A stretch of DNA of 64,000 nt from Stenotrophomonas maltophilia (GTDB lineage Bacteria; Pseudomonadota; Gammaproteobacteria; Xanthomonadales; Xanthomonadaceae). Below, piece by piece: positions 38,992-47,417 of this stretch; the stretch's first letter is position 1; each line of letters opens with the position of its first letter. Below the pieces are notes generated by a model, which worked only from the letters and a program-made list of their open reading frames with translations, was not told where the DNA came from and did no database searches. A program made the translations under genes and the position numbers. The stretch is from assembly GCF_003205835.1 (NCBI RefSeq), contig NZ_CP029773.1, positions 3,566,501 to 3,630,500 on the forward strand, written 5' to 3'.

Positions 38992-40452
38992 CTACCCCGG
39001 CAGGTACAGATCCACGTAGTCGGTCACCGGCATCGCCGCCAGCGCCACCGGGTCCAGCGAGGCGGCCAGGATGCGCTGCTGCTGGGCGGTCGGGAAACGG
39101 TGGGCCAGGTGACGGCGGAACTTGTCCATCAGCAGCGGAATACCCTCTTCGCGGCGACGCGCGTGGCCGAGCGGGTACTCCACCAGCACTTCCGGCAGTT
39201 CACTGCCATCGTTGAAGCGCATGCTGAGGCCGTTGGCGATGCTGCGCTTGCCCGGGTCCAGGTAGTCGGCGCTGAGCTGCGGATCCTCGTGGCAGGCCAT
39301 CTTTGCGCGCAATGCGTCGATGCGCGGATCGGCGGCGACGTCGTCCTCGTAGTCCTCGGCCACCAGCCGCCCATGCAGCAGCGCGATGGCGATCATGTAC
39401 TGCACGCAGTGGTCGCGGTCCGCCGGGTTGTGCAGCGGCCCCTGCTTGTCGATGATGCGGATGCAGGCGTCCTGGGTCCGGATCGCGATGTGCGCGATGT
39501 CCTCGACCCGCCGCCCCATCGTGCGCAACTGCTGGTGCAGCGCGATCGCCGCCTCCACTGCGGTCTGGCCGTGGAACTCGGCCGGGTAGCTGATCTTGAA
39601 CAGCACGTTCTCCATCACATAGCTGCCCAGCGGTCGCCCCAGCGTCAGCCTCTGGCCATGCATGGACACCGCTTCGAAGCCCCAGGTCGGTGCGCTGAGC
39701 ACGCTGGGGTAGCCCATCTCGCCGCTGGCCGCCATCAGCGCCAGGCGCACGCCACGGCTGGTCGCGTCGCCGGCCGCCCAGCTCTTGCGCGAGCCGGTGT
39801 TGGGCGCATGCCGGTAGGTTCGCAGCGCCTGGCCATCGACCCAGGCCAGCGACAGCGCATTGAGCATGCGTTCGCGATCCAGCCCGAGCAGCTGCGCCAC
39901 CACAGCGGTGGTGGCGACCTTGACCAGCACCACATGGTCCAGCCCGACCCGATTGAAGGAATTCTGCAGGGCCAGTACACCCTGGATCTCGTGCGCCTTG
40001 ATCATCGCCAGCAGCACGTCGTGCACGGTCGGCGGCGGGCGGCGCAGGGCCTGCGCGTTGCGACCCAGCCAATCGCAGACGGCAAGGATGCCGCCCAGGT
40101 TGTCCGACGGATGGCCCCATTCGGCCGCCAGCCAGGTGTCGTTGAAATCCAGCCAGCGCACCATCGCGCCGAGGTTGAAGGCGGCCTGCACCGGGTCCAG
40201 CACGTAGTGCGTGCCCGGTACGCGTGCGCCGTTGACCACGCTGATGCCCGGCACCAGTGGACCGAGCAGCTTGCTGCAGGCTGGGAAGGACAGCGCTTCC
40301 AGGCCACAGCCCAGCGTGTCGAGCAGGCAGTGATGCGCGGTCTGGAACGCCAGCGGTGAGTCGATGCGTGCGTCGCGCACGTAATCGACGATGTCCACCA
40401 ACAGCGCATCCCACGCTGCACGCTCGTTGGAGGGGGTGTGGCTGTCGGACAT
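38992..40452 (-). CDS. prpD: 2-methylcitrate dehydratase (MmgE/PrpD family)
   Basis: A 486-residue cytoplasmic enzyme, the usual PrpD length. It dehydrates 2-methylcitrate to cis-2-methylaconitate in propionate breakdown. Family features seen are the start DALLVDIVDYVRD, DTLGCGLEAL, the long VRWLDFNDTWLAAEWGHPSDNLGGILAVCDWLGR stretch (residues about 100-135), and QGVLALQNSFNRVGLDHVVLVKVA. The ATG at 40452 follows GAGGAG; an in-frame ATG 60 bp upstream falls in a repeat. It is the last gene of the prp cluster, separated from prpF by 124 bp holding a SMAG pair. The cluster also has acnD and prpF, the alternative route for this step. Confidence 0.95.
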   Translation of the reverse strand: MSDSHTPSNERAAWDALLVDIVDYVRDARIDSPLAFQTAHHCLLDTLGCGLEALSFPACSKLLGPLVPGISVVNGARVPGTHYVLDPVQAAFNLGAMVRWLDFNDTWLAAEWGHPSDNLGGILAVCDWLGRNAQALRRPPPTVHDVLLAMIKAHEIQGVLALQNSFNRVGLDHVVLVKVATTAVVAQLLGLDRERMLNALSLAWVDGQALRTYRHAPNTGSRKSWAAGDATSRGVRLALMAASGEMGYPSVLSAPTWGFEAVSMHGQRLTLGRPLGSYVMENVLFKISYPAEFHGQTAVEAAIALHQQLRTMGRRVEDIAHIAIRTQDACIRIIDKQGPLHNPADRDHCVQYMIAIALLHGRLVAEDYEDDVAADPRIDALRAKMACHEDPQLSADYLDPGKRSIANGLSMRFNDGSELPEVLVEYPLGHARRREEGIPLLMDKFRRHLAHRFPTAQQQRILAASLDPVALAAMPVTDYVDLYLPG

Positions 40453-40493
40453 CGTCGATCTCCTCGTTGCGGTGCACGGTTGCCCGTGCACCA

Positions 40494-40570
40494 TGCCAAC
40501 CAAGGTTGGCATCTACCAAAGCAATCGGTCTCTGCGGCCCGGTAGTCGCCAACCTTGGTTGGCGTTTACC
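40494..40570. repeat. SMAG-type pair of the CCAACCTTGGTTGG subfamily
   Basis: Two CCAACC/GGTTGG palindromes in opposite orientation (one ending CTACC, one headed GTAG) lie between prpF and prpD. They may limit read-through or shape mRNA stability inside the operon. Confidence 0.85.
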
Positions 40571-40576
40571 AACGCA

Positions 40577-41755
40577 TCACTCGGCCGGTACCCGCACCTT
40601 GCCTTCCATCAGCACGCGGGCGCTGCGGCTCATGATGGCCTTGGTCACCGTCCACTGGCCGTCAACGAGACCGGCCTGCGCACCCACGCGCAGCGTGCCG
40701 GAGGGATGACCGAAGGTCACCGCTTCGCGTTCGCCACCACCGGCGGCACGGTTGACCAGGGTGCCCGGAATCGCCGCCGCAGTACCGATCGCCACGGCGG
40801 CCGTGCCCATCATCGCGTGGTGCAGCTTGCCCATCGACAGCGCACGTGCGTGCAGGTCGATGGCCGAGGCCGCAATGGCCTTGCCGCTGGACGACACATA
40901 GTCCTGCGCCGGCGCCACGAAGGCCACCTTCGGCGTGTGCTGGCGGGTCGCCGCATCTTCCAGGTTCTTGATCAGACCCATGCGCAGCGCGCCATGTGCG
41001 CGGATGGTCTCGAATTTCTGCAGTGCGGCCTTGTCCTCGTTGATCGCCGGCTGCAGCTCGGTGCCGGTGTAGCCCAGGTCGGCGGCGTTGAGGAAGATGG
41101 TCGGGATGCCGGCGGTGATCATCGTCACCTCGAAGCTACCCACGCCGGGCACTTCCAGGGTATCGACCAGATTGCCGGTCGGGAACATCGCGCCCGCATC
41201 GCCGTCATCGGACGGATCGATGAATTCCAGCTGGATCTCGGCGGCCGGGAAGGTCACGCCATCCAGCTCGAAATCGCCGATCTCCTGTACTTCGCCATCG
41301 CGCATCGGCACGTGCGCGATGATGGTCTTGCCGATGTTGGCCTGCCAGATGCGCACGGTGCACAGGCCGTCACGCGGCACGCGGGCCGGATCGATCAGAC
41401 CATTGGCAATCGCGAACGGACCCACCGCAGTGCTGAGGTTGCCGCAGTTGCCGCTCCAGTCGACGAAGGCGGTGTCGATCGACACCTGTCCATACAGATA
41501 GTCCACGTCGTGGTCAGGCACCGAGGCAGTGGAGATGATCACGCACTTGCTGGTGCTGGAGGTGGCGCCGCCCATGCCGTCGGTCTGCTTGCCATACGGA
41601 TCGGGCGAACCGATCACGCGCATCAGCAGCGCATCGCGTGCGGCGCCAGGCACCTGCGCGGCCTCGGGCAGGTCCTGCAGGCGGAAGAACACGCCCTTGC
41701 TGGTGCCGCCGCGCATGTAGGTGGCGGGAATACGGAGTTGCGGGAGGAAGGTCAT
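40577..41755 (-). CDS. prpF: 2-methylaconitate cis-trans isomerase PrpF
   Basis: A 392-residue enzyme of the diaminopimelate-epimerase fold. It converts the trans-2-methylaconitate made by AcnD into the cis form. Seen are the start PATYMRGGTSKGVFF, the GMGGATSSTSKCVII segment with its Cys, the SGNCGNLSTAVGPFAI segment with the second family Cys region, and the late FVAPAQDYVSSSGKAI. The ATG at 41755 lies 3 nt past the parE stop codon, and its ribosome site (AGGA) is inside the last codons of parE. This means prpF and the toxin gene share a transcript and perhaps ribosomes. Confidence 0.95.
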   Translation of the reverse strand: MTFLPQLRIPATYMRGGTSKGVFFRLQDLPEAAQVPGAARDALLMRVIGSPDPYGKQTDGMGGATSSTSKCVIISTASVPDHDVDYLYGQVSIDTAFVDWSGNCGNLSTAVGPFAIANGLIDPARVPRDGLCTVRIWQANIGKTIIAHVPMRDGEVQEIGDFELDGVTFPAAEIQLEFIDPSDDGDAGAMFPTGNLVDTLEVPGVGSFEVTMITAGIPTIFLNAADLGYTGTELQPAINEDKAALQKFETIRAHGALRMGLIKNLEDAATRQHTPKVAFVAPAQDYVSSSGKAIAASAIDLHARALSMGKLHHAMMGTAAVAIGTAAAIPGTLVNRAAGGGEREAVTFGHPSGTLRVGAQAGLVDGQWTVTKAIMSRSARVLMEGKVRVPAE

Positions 41756-41758
41756 GGA

Positions 41759-42121
41759 TCAGTATCCTGGATGCGACGAACCAATATCGGGGTTGAGCTC
41801 CTCGTCTTCGAACAGTGCTTCCATGCCCCGCGAAGCATTCCAGATGCGCACGATGGAAACGTGCCCAGGTAGCTCCACGTAGTAGACCAGGTAGCCGTCG
41901 AAGCGACGAACCGGATGAAAACGCAACGGCGCTGGCAGCGAGGGCAACAGACCCGCATGCAGTGCGGAACCAGCACCCGGGTGCGCCTCGATCAGCTTTA
42001 CAACGGATTCCACCGCATCGATGAAGCCGATTTCCAGCACTTCTCCGCCTTGATCTGCATACCAGCCTGCTGCCTGGTCAAGATCTCGAACCGCTGCGGG
42101 GGACCAGTGCGAGGGCTTCAC
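41759..42121 (-). CDS. parE: ParE/RelE-superfamily toxin
   Basis: A 120-residue toxin of a type II toxin-antitoxin pair. The fold markers are clear: WSPAAVRDLDQAAGWYADQGGE at the start, then IEAHPGAGSA, RFHPVRRFDGYLVYYVEL, and the last strand VSIVRIWNASRGMEALF. ParE toxins poison DNA gyrase while RelE toxins cut mRNA; the ParD partner points to the ParE type. Its start overlaps the parD stop by 4 bp, and its stop is 3 nt before prpF. The usual C-terminus is extended by an acidic tail (EDEELNPDIGSSHPGY). It lies in the middle of the propionate operon on the same strand, which is unusual. Confidence 0.88.
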   Translation of the reverse strand: MKPSHWSPAAVRDLDQAAGWYADQGGEVLEIGFIDAVESVVKLIEAHPGAGSALHAGLLPSLPAPLRFHPVRRFDGYLVYYVELPGHVSIVRIWNASRGMEALFEDEELNPDIGSSHPGY

Positions 42122-42360
42122 TTGCGGTTCCGTGCACGCTCACGCAGCTTGTCGAAGTGATCCGGCGGCAGAGGCGCCGAAGGTCCCGACGCCAGCCCCT
42201 CGGCAATCAACTGCTTGAGCAGCGCTTCAGCCTTGCTGCGCTGACGCTGGCGGATCAGGTCACGCACGTAGTCCGACGTACTGGAGTAGCCGCCTTCGCG
42301 CACTTCTTCGTCCACGAACTGCTTGAGCGGATCGGTCAGCGAAATGTTCATGGTGGCCAT
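42118..42360 (-). CDS. parD: ParD-type ribbon-helix-helix antitoxin
   Basis: An 80-residue antitoxin. The N-terminal MNISLTDPLKQFVDEEVREGGYSSTSDYVRDLIRQ is a ribbon-helix-helix DNA-binding fold of ParD/CC2985 type; the C-terminal half (about 45-80) is the charged toxin-wrapping segment. The complex normally represses its own promoter. The ATG at 42360 has an AAGGAGAG site; the next ATG is three codons on. A perfect inverted repeat TTGGCA-N5-TGCCAA (42372-42388) lies just upstream and is a candidate operator. The stop codon overlaps the parE start (ATGA), so synthesis is coupled. Confidence 0.9.
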   Translation of the reverse strand: MATMNISLTDPLKQFVDEEVREGGYSSTSDYVRDLIRQRQRSKAEALLKQLIAEGLASGPSAPLPPDHFDKLRERARNRK

Positions 42361-42371
42361 GAAACTCTCCT

Positions 42372-42388
42372 TTGGCAGTTTTTGCCAA
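42372..42388 (-). promoter_or_regulatory. Candidate operator of the ParDE pair
   Basis: A perfect inverted repeat TTGGCA-N5-TGCCAA sits 12 bp upstream of the parD start, overlapping the leader and next to the ribosome site. Its position suits autorepression by ParD; binding is not shown. Confidence 0.5.
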
Positions 42389-42460
42389 GTCAGTGTGCGC
42401 CCTGCCCTGGGGTCGGACAAGCCCGCCCCCGGCCTCCGGGGGCAGGCATTCAGCCCGCCA

Positions 42461-45079
42461 TCACGCCACCCTGGCGCCTTCCAGGAAGTCCTGCGCGAAA
42501 CGCTGCAGCACGCCGCCCGCCTCGTAGATCGCCACTTCCTCGTCGCTGTCCAGGCGGCAGGTGACCGGCACGATCACGTCCTGGCCGTCGCGGCGGTGGA
42601 TGACCAGGGTCAGGTCGGCGCGCGGGGTGCGCTCGCCGACCACGTCGAAGGTCTCGGTGCCGTCGATGCCCAGGGTCAGGCGGGTGGTGCCCGGCTTGAA
42701 CTCCAGCGGCAGCACGCCCATGCCGATCAGGTTGGTGCGGTGGATGCGCTCGAAGCCTTCGGCCACGATCGCCTCCACGCCAGCCAGGCGCACGCCCTTG
42801 GCGGCCCAGTCACGCGAGCTGCCCTGGCCGTAGTCGGCACCGGCGATGATGATCAGCGGCTGTTTGCGGTCCATGTAGGTTTCGATCGCTTCCCACATGC
42901 GCATGACCTTGCCTTCCGGCTCCACGCGCGCCAGCGAACCCTGCTTCACGCTGCCGTCGTCGTTGCGCACCATCTCGTTGAACAGCTTCGGGTTGGCGAA
43001 GGTGGCGCGCTGCGCGGTCAGGTGGTCACCGCGGTGGGTGGCGTAGGAATTGAAGTCCTCCTCCGGCAGGCCCATCTTCGCCAGGTACTCGCCGGCGGCG
43101 CTGGACGCCAGGATCGCGTTGGACGGCGACAGGTGGTCGGTGGTGATGTTGTCCGGCAGCACCGCCAGCGCGCGCATGCCAGACAGCGTGCGCTCACCCG
43201 CCAGTGCACCCTCCCAGTACGGCGGGCGGCGGATGTAGGTGCTCTGCGGGCGCCAGTCGTACAGCGGGCTGACCGCCGCACCGTGCTCCACGCGCACGTT
43301 GAACATCGGGTTGTAGACGCGGCGGAACTGCTCCGGCTTCACCGCGGCCTTCACCACCGCGTCGATCTCGGCGTCGCTCGGCCAGATGTCCTTCAGGCGC
43401 ACCTCGTTGCCGTCGGTGTCCACGCCCAGCACGTCCTTCTCGATATCGAAGCGCACGGTGCCAGCGATGGCATAGGCGATCACCAGCGGCGGCGAGGCCA
43501 GGAAGGCCTGCTTGGCGTACGGGTGGATGCGGCCATCGAAGTTGCGGTTGCCCGACAGCACGGCGGTGGAATACAGGTCGCGGTCGATGATTTCCTGCTG
43601 GATCGCCGGATCGAGCGCACCACTCATGCCGTTGCAGGTGGTGCAGGCGAAGGCGACGATGCCGAAGCCCAGCTTCTCCAGGTCCGGCAGCAGGCCGGAT
43701 TCTTCCAGGTACAGCTGCACCGCCTTGGAGCCCGGCGCCAGCGAGGACTTCACCCACGGCTTGCGCAGCAGGCCACGTTCGTTGGCCTTGCGCGCCAGCA
43801 GCGCGGCGGCGATCACGTTGCGCGGATTGGAGGTGTTGGTGCAGCTGGTGATGGCGGCGATGATCACCGCGCCATCGGGCATCAACCCCTGCGACTGTTC
43901 GGCCTTGCCCGCTTCCAGCTTGGCTGCGTCGGCAATGCCGCGCTCGGCCAGTTCGGCGGTGGCCACGCGCTTGTGCGGGTTCGACGGACCGGCCATGTTG
44001 CGCACCACGCTGGACAGGTCGAAGCGCAGCACACGCTCGTACTGCGCGGTGGCCAGGTCATCGGCCCACAGGCCGGTGGTGCGTGCGTAGTTTTCGACCA
44101 ACGCCACCTGCGATTCCTCGCGGCCGGTCAGGCGCAGGTAATCGATGGTCTGCCCGTCGATGTAGAACATCGCGGCAGTCGCGCCGTACTCCGGGCACAT
44201 GTTGGAAATGGTGGCGCGGTCACCGATGGTCAGTGCCGCGGCACCCTCGCCGAAGAATTCAAGATACGCACCCACCACGCGTTCCTTGCGCAGGAACTCG
44301 GTCAGGGCCAGCACTACGTCGGTGGCGGTGATGTCCGGCTGCGGCCTGCCGGTCAGCTCGACACCGATGATGTCCGGCAGGCGCATCCAAGAGGCGCGGC
44401 CCAGCATCACGTTCTCGGCTTCCAGGCCGCCAACACCAATCGCGATCACGCCCAGCGCGTCCACGTGCGGGGTATGGCTGTCGGTGCCCACGCAGGTATC
44501 CGGGAAGGCCACGCCGTCCTGCACGTAGACCACCGGCGACATCTTCTCCAGGTTGATCTGGTGCATGATGCCGTTGCCCGGCGGAATCACGTCCACGTTC
44601 TCGAACGCCAGCTTGGTCCAGTCGATGAAGTGGAAACGGTCTTCGTTGCGGCGATCTTCGATGGCGCGGTTCTTCTCGAACGCCTGCGGATCGAAACCAC
44701 CGCACTCCACCGCCAGCGAGTGATCGACGATCAGCTGCACCGGCACCACCGGATTGACCTTGGCCGGGTCACCGCCCTTGTCGGCGATCGCATCACGCAG
44801 GCCGGCCAGGTCGACCAGTGCGGTCTGGCCGAGGATGTCGTGGCAGACCACGCGTGCCGGGAACCACGGGAAGTCGAGGTCGCGGCGGCGCTCGATCAGC
44901 TGCTTCAGCGAATCGCCAAGCGTAGCCGGATCGCAGCGGCGCACCAGGTTCTCGGCCAGCACGCGCGAGGTGTATGGCAGGGTGGCATAGGCGCCTGGCT
45001 GGATTGCATCGACAGCGGCGCGCGCGTCGAAATAATCCAGCGTGCTGCCGGGGAGGTTCTTGCGGTAATCGGTATTCAT
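42461..45079 (-). CDS. acnD: Fe/S-dependent 2-methylisocitrate dehydratase AcnD
   Basis: An 872-residue enzyme of the aconitase family. It dehydrates 2-methylcitrate to trans-2-methylaconitate, which PrpF then isomerises. The 4Fe-4S ligands are present: one in TDSHTPHVDALG-following ITSCTNTSNPRN, and the CxxC pair in FACTTCNGMSG. The C-terminal swivel domain has GADYGQGSSRDWAAKGVRL. Length and the start NTDYRKNLPGSTLDYFDARAAVDAI separate AcnD from AcnA and AcnB. It is between prpC and the inserted parDE pair, on the same strand. A mild hairpin (42426-42442) lies past its stop codon without a T run. Confidence 0.96.
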   Translation of the reverse strand: MNTDYRKNLPGSTLDYFDARAAVDAIQPGAYATLPYTSRVLAENLVRRCDPATLGDSLKQLIERRRDLDFPWFPARVVCHDILGQTALVDLAGLRDAIADKGGDPAKVNPVVPVQLIVDHSLAVECGGFDPQAFEKNRAIEDRRNEDRFHFIDWTKLAFENVDVIPPGNGIMHQINLEKMSPVVYVQDGVAFPDTCVGTDSHTPHVDALGVIAIGVGGLEAENVMLGRASWMRLPDIIGVELTGRPQPDITATDVVLALTEFLRKERVVGAYLEFFGEGAAALTIGDRATISNMCPEYGATAAMFYIDGQTIDYLRLTGREESQVALVENYARTTGLWADDLATAQYERVLRFDLSSVVRNMAGPSNPHKRVATAELAERGIADAAKLEAGKAEQSQGLMPDGAVIIAAITSCTNTSNPRNVIAAALLARKANERGLLRKPWVKSSLAPGSKAVQLYLEESGLLPDLEKLGFGIVAFACTTCNGMSGALDPAIQQEIIDRDLYSTAVLSGNRNFDGRIHPYAKQAFLASPPLVIAYAIAGTVRFDIEKDVLGVDTDGNEVRLKDIWPSDAEIDAVVKAAVKPEQFRRVYNPMFNVRVEHGAAVSPLYDWRPQSTYIRRPPYWEGALAGERTLSGMRALAVLPDNITTDHLSPSNAILASSAAGEYLAKMGLPEEDFNSYATHRGDHLTAQRATFANPKLFNEMVRNDDGSVKQGSLARVEPEGKVMRMWEAIETYMDRKQPLIIIAGADYGQGSSRDWAAKGVRLAGVEAIVAEGFERIHRTNLIGMGVLPLEFKPGTTRLTLGIDGTETFDVVGERTPRADLTLVIHRRDGQDVIVPVTCRLDSDEEVAIYEAGGVLQRFAQDFLEGARVA

Positions 45080-45132
45080 GGGCTGGCGGAGTGCTTGAGG
45101 CGGGCCGGGTGCCGGCGGTGCGGCGGCGAAAG

Positions 45133-45161
45133 CATCCGGCCGGCACGGGGCCGGCCGGATG
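45133..45161 (-). repeat. Intercistronic hairpin between prpC and acnD
   Basis: A perfect 11-bp stem (CATCCGGCCGG / CCGGCCGGATG, 7-nt loop) lies in the 97-bp gap between prpC and acnD. There is no T run, so an mRNA-stability or partial-termination role is more likely than full termination. Confidence 0.6.
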
Positions 45162-45176
45162 GGTACAGCAGGGGGA

Positions 45177-46334
45177 TCAGACGCGCTTGTCGATGGCGAC
45201 GAAGTCGCGGTCTTCCGGACCGATGTAGTTGGCGCTCGGGCGGATGATCTTGCCGTCGATGCGCTGCTCGACGATGTGCGCGCTCCAGCCGGCGGTGCGG
45301 GCGATCACGAACAGCGGGGTGAACATCGCGGTCGGCACGCCCATCATGTGGTAGCTGACGGCACTGAACCAGTCCAGGTTCGGGAACATCTTCTTGATGT
45401 CCCACATCACCGATTCCAGGCGCTCGGCGATGTCGTACATCTTCATGCTGGACTGTTCTTCGGACAGCTCGCGGGCCACGTCCTTGATCACCTTGTTGCG
45501 CGGATCGGAGACGGTGTAGACCGGGTGGCCGAAACCGATCACCACTTCCTTGCGCTCGACGCGGGCCTTGATGTCTTCCTCGGCCTCATCCGGGTTGTCG
45601 TAGCGCTTCTGCACTTCGAACGCCACTTCGTTGGCGCCGCCGTGCTTCGGGCCGCGCAGCGCGCCGATGCCACCGCAGATCGCGCTGTACATGTCGCTGC
45701 CGGTACCGGCGATGACGCGGCAGGTGAAGGTCGAGGCGTTGAACTCGTGCTCGGCGTACAGGATCAGCGAGGTGTGCATCGCCTTCACCCACGATTCCTG
45801 CGGCTTCTCGCCGTGCAGCAGGTGCAGGAAGTGGCCACCGATCGAGTCGTCGTCGGTTTCCACGTCGATGGCGCGGCCGTTGTGGCTCCAGTGGTACCAG
45901 TACAACAGCATCGAACCAAGGCAGGCCATCAGCTTGTCGGCGATGTCGCGCGCGCCCGGATGGTTGTGGTCGTCCTTCTCCGGCGCCACGCAGCCGAGCA
46001 CGGACACGCCGGTGCGCATCACGTCCATCGGGTGCGCCGACGGCGGCAGTTCTTCCAGCGCCGCCTTCACCGCGGCCGGGATGCCACGCAGCGACTTCAG
46101 CTTGGCCTTGTACGAAACCAGCTCGGCGCGGGTCGGCAGCTTGCCGTGCACCAGCAGATAGGCGATTTCCTCGAACTCGCTGGTGTTGGCCAGGTCCAGG
46201 ATGTCATAGCCACGGTAGTGCAGATCGTTGCCACTGCGGCCCACGCTGCACAGCGCGGTGTTGCCGGCAGCGGTGCCGGACAGGGCGACGGACTTCTTCG
46301 GCTTGAAGGTCGGGGTTGCGGTCGTATCGTTCAT
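45177..46334 (-). CDS. prpC: 2-methylcitrate synthase
   Basis: A 385-residue enzyme of the citrate synthase family. It condenses propionyl-CoA with oxaloacetate to 2-methylcitrate, the first committed step of the pathway. Features seen are [42 protein letters not shown], the catalytic His region [25 protein letters not shown], the second region [16 protein letters not shown], and the C-terminal [12 protein letters not shown]. The short length and these motifs match PrpC and not the hexameric citrate synthase GltA. It lies 36 bp downstream of prpB on the same strand. Confidence 0.97.
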   Translation of the reverse strand: MNDTTATPTFKPKKSVALSGTAAGNTALCSVGRSGNDLHYRGYDILDLANTSEFEEIAYLLVHGKLPTRAELVSYKAKLKSLRGIPAAVKAALEELPPSAHPMDVMRTGVSVLGCVAPEKDDHNHPGARDIADKLMACLGSMLLYWYHWSHNGRAIDVETDDDSIGGHFLHLLHGEKPQESWVKAMHTSLILYAEHEFNASTFTCRVIAGTGSDMYSAICGGIGALRGPKHGGANEVAFEVQKRYDNPDEAEEDIKARVERKEVVIGFGHPVYTVSDPRNKVIKDVARELSEEQSSMKMYDIAERLESVMWDIKKMFPNLDWFSAVSYHMMGVPTAMFTPLFVIARTAGWSAHIVEQRIDGKIIRPSANYIGPEDRDFVAIDKRV

Positions 46335-46370
46335 GTTTCCCTCCGAAAACTTGATGGTGCAGGGTACTGC

Positions 46371-47264
46371 TTATTTCTTGGCGGCGAACAGTGCATCGAG
46401 CTGCTGCTCGAACGCGTGGTAGCCGATGCGGTCGTAGAGTTCTTCGCGGGTCTGCATGGTCTCGACCACATTGCGCTGGTGGCCATCACGGCGCACCGCC
46501 TGGTAGACGTTCTCGGCGGCCTTGTTGGCGGCACGGAACGCCGACAGCGGGAACAGCTGGATGGCGACGCCGGCCGAGGCCAGTTCATCACGGCTGAACA
46601 GCGGGGTGGCACCGAATTCGGTGATGTTGGCCAGCACCGGCACCTTCACCGCGTCGACGAAGCGGCGGTAGGTCTCCAGGTCGTAGGCGGCCTCGGCAAA
46701 GATGCCATCGGCACCGGCCTCGACACAGGCGATGGCGCGCTCGATGGCCTTGTCCACGCCGTCCACCTGGATGGCGTCGGTGCGCGCGATCAGGAAGAAG
46801 TCCGGATCGGTCTTGGCATCGGCGGCCGCCTTCACCCGGTCGACCATTTCACCCTGCGAGACGATCTCCTTGCCCGGGCGGTGGCCGCAGCGCTTGGCGC
46901 CGACCTGGTCCTCGATGTGGCAGGCGGCTGCGCCGGCCTTGATCAGCGACTTCACGGTGCGCGCGATGTTGAACGCGCTCGGGCCGAAACCGGTATCGAT
47001 GTCGACCATCAGCGGCAGGTCGCAGACATCGGTGATGCGGCGCACGTCCACCAACACGTCTTCCAGGGTGTTGATGCCCAGGTCCGGCAGGCCCAGCGAG
47101 CCCGCGGCAACGCCGCCGCCCGACAGGTAGATGGCGCGGAAGCCGGCGCGCTTGGCCAGCAGGGCGTGGTTGGCGTTGATCGCGCCGATCACCTGCAGCG
47201 GCGATTCGGCAGCCAGCGCCTCACGGAAACGGGCACCGGCGGAGAAAGGGGCGGAAGCAGTCAT
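46371..47264 (-). CDS. prpB: Methylisocitrate lyase
   Basis: A 297-residue enzyme of the isocitrate lyase/PEP mutase superfamily. It splits 2-methylisocitrate into pyruvate and succinate, the last step of the pathway. Seen are [28 protein letters not shown], the metal-binding VDIDTGFG, and the catalytic Cys in [11 protein letters not shown]. The ATG at 47264 is chosen by homology; an in-frame ATG 57 bp upstream lies inside the promoter. It is the first gene of the prp operon, driven by a sigma-54 type promoter (47299-47314), with the activator gene prpR divergent. Confidence 0.97.
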   Translation of the reverse strand: MTASAPFSAGARFREALAAESPLQVIGAINANHALLAKRAGFRAIYLSGGGVAAGSLGLPDLGINTLEDVLVDVRRITDVCDLPLMVDIDTGFGPSAFNIARTVKSLIKAGAAACHIEDQVGAKRCGHRPGKEIVSQGEMVDRVKAAADAKTDPDFFLIARTDAIQVDGVDKAIERAIACVEAGADGIFAEAAYDLETYRRFVDAVKVPVLANITEFGATPLFSRDELASAGVAIQLFPLSAFRAANKAAENVYQAVRRDGHQRNVVETMQTREELYDRIGYHAFEQQLDALFAAKK

Positions 47265-47298
47265 GCGGCAATCCAGGTTGAAGAACGGATGGGTAGGC

Positions 47299-47314
47299 GC
47301 AAGCACCATGCCAA
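47299..47314 (-). promoter_or_regulatory. Sigma-54 (-24/-12) promoter of the prp operon
   Basis: On the minus strand the sequence TTGGCATGGTGCTTGC matches the -24/-12 consensus TGGCACG-N4-TTGC with one mismatch in the core and correct spacing. Transcription should begin about 25 bp before the prpB start. The adjacent divergent gene encodes a sigma-54 activator with GAFTGA, which supports the call. Confidence 0.85.
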
Positions 47315-47358
47315 GCTGCAAGCAGTTGATTTCACGGGGATGACCGACACGCAGCCGC

Positions 47359-47397
47359 GAAACAAATGAAACATTGAAACAGATGTATCATGAAACA
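47359..47397. promoter_or_regulatory. Candidate PrpR upstream activating sites
   Basis: Four GAAACA units (47359, 47368, 47376, 47392) lie 45-100 bp upstream of the -24 element. The last forms an imperfect palindrome TGTATCA-TGAAACA (47384-47397). The distance to the promoter and the dyad form suit an enhancer-binding protein. It also lies 20 bp before the prpR start, so autoregulation is possible. Confidence 0.55.
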
Positions 47398-47417
47398 CCC
47401 CGTCTGAACCCGTCGCC

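Noticed and set aside
38877..40570. Regularly repeated palindromes near prpD as a CRISPR array
   Set aside because: The units are palindromic REP elements at irregular spacing, with a gene between them; there are no spacers of uniform length and no cas genes.
42426..42442. Hairpin after acnD as a terminator isolating parDE
   Set aside because: The stem is short (7 bp) and has no T run on the minus strand, so it is unlikely to stop transcription fully.
42323..45247. Long open frame (974 codons) on the plus strand opposite acnD
   Set aside because: Same reason: an antisense shadow of acnD with low-complexity His/Arg/Gln-rich translation.
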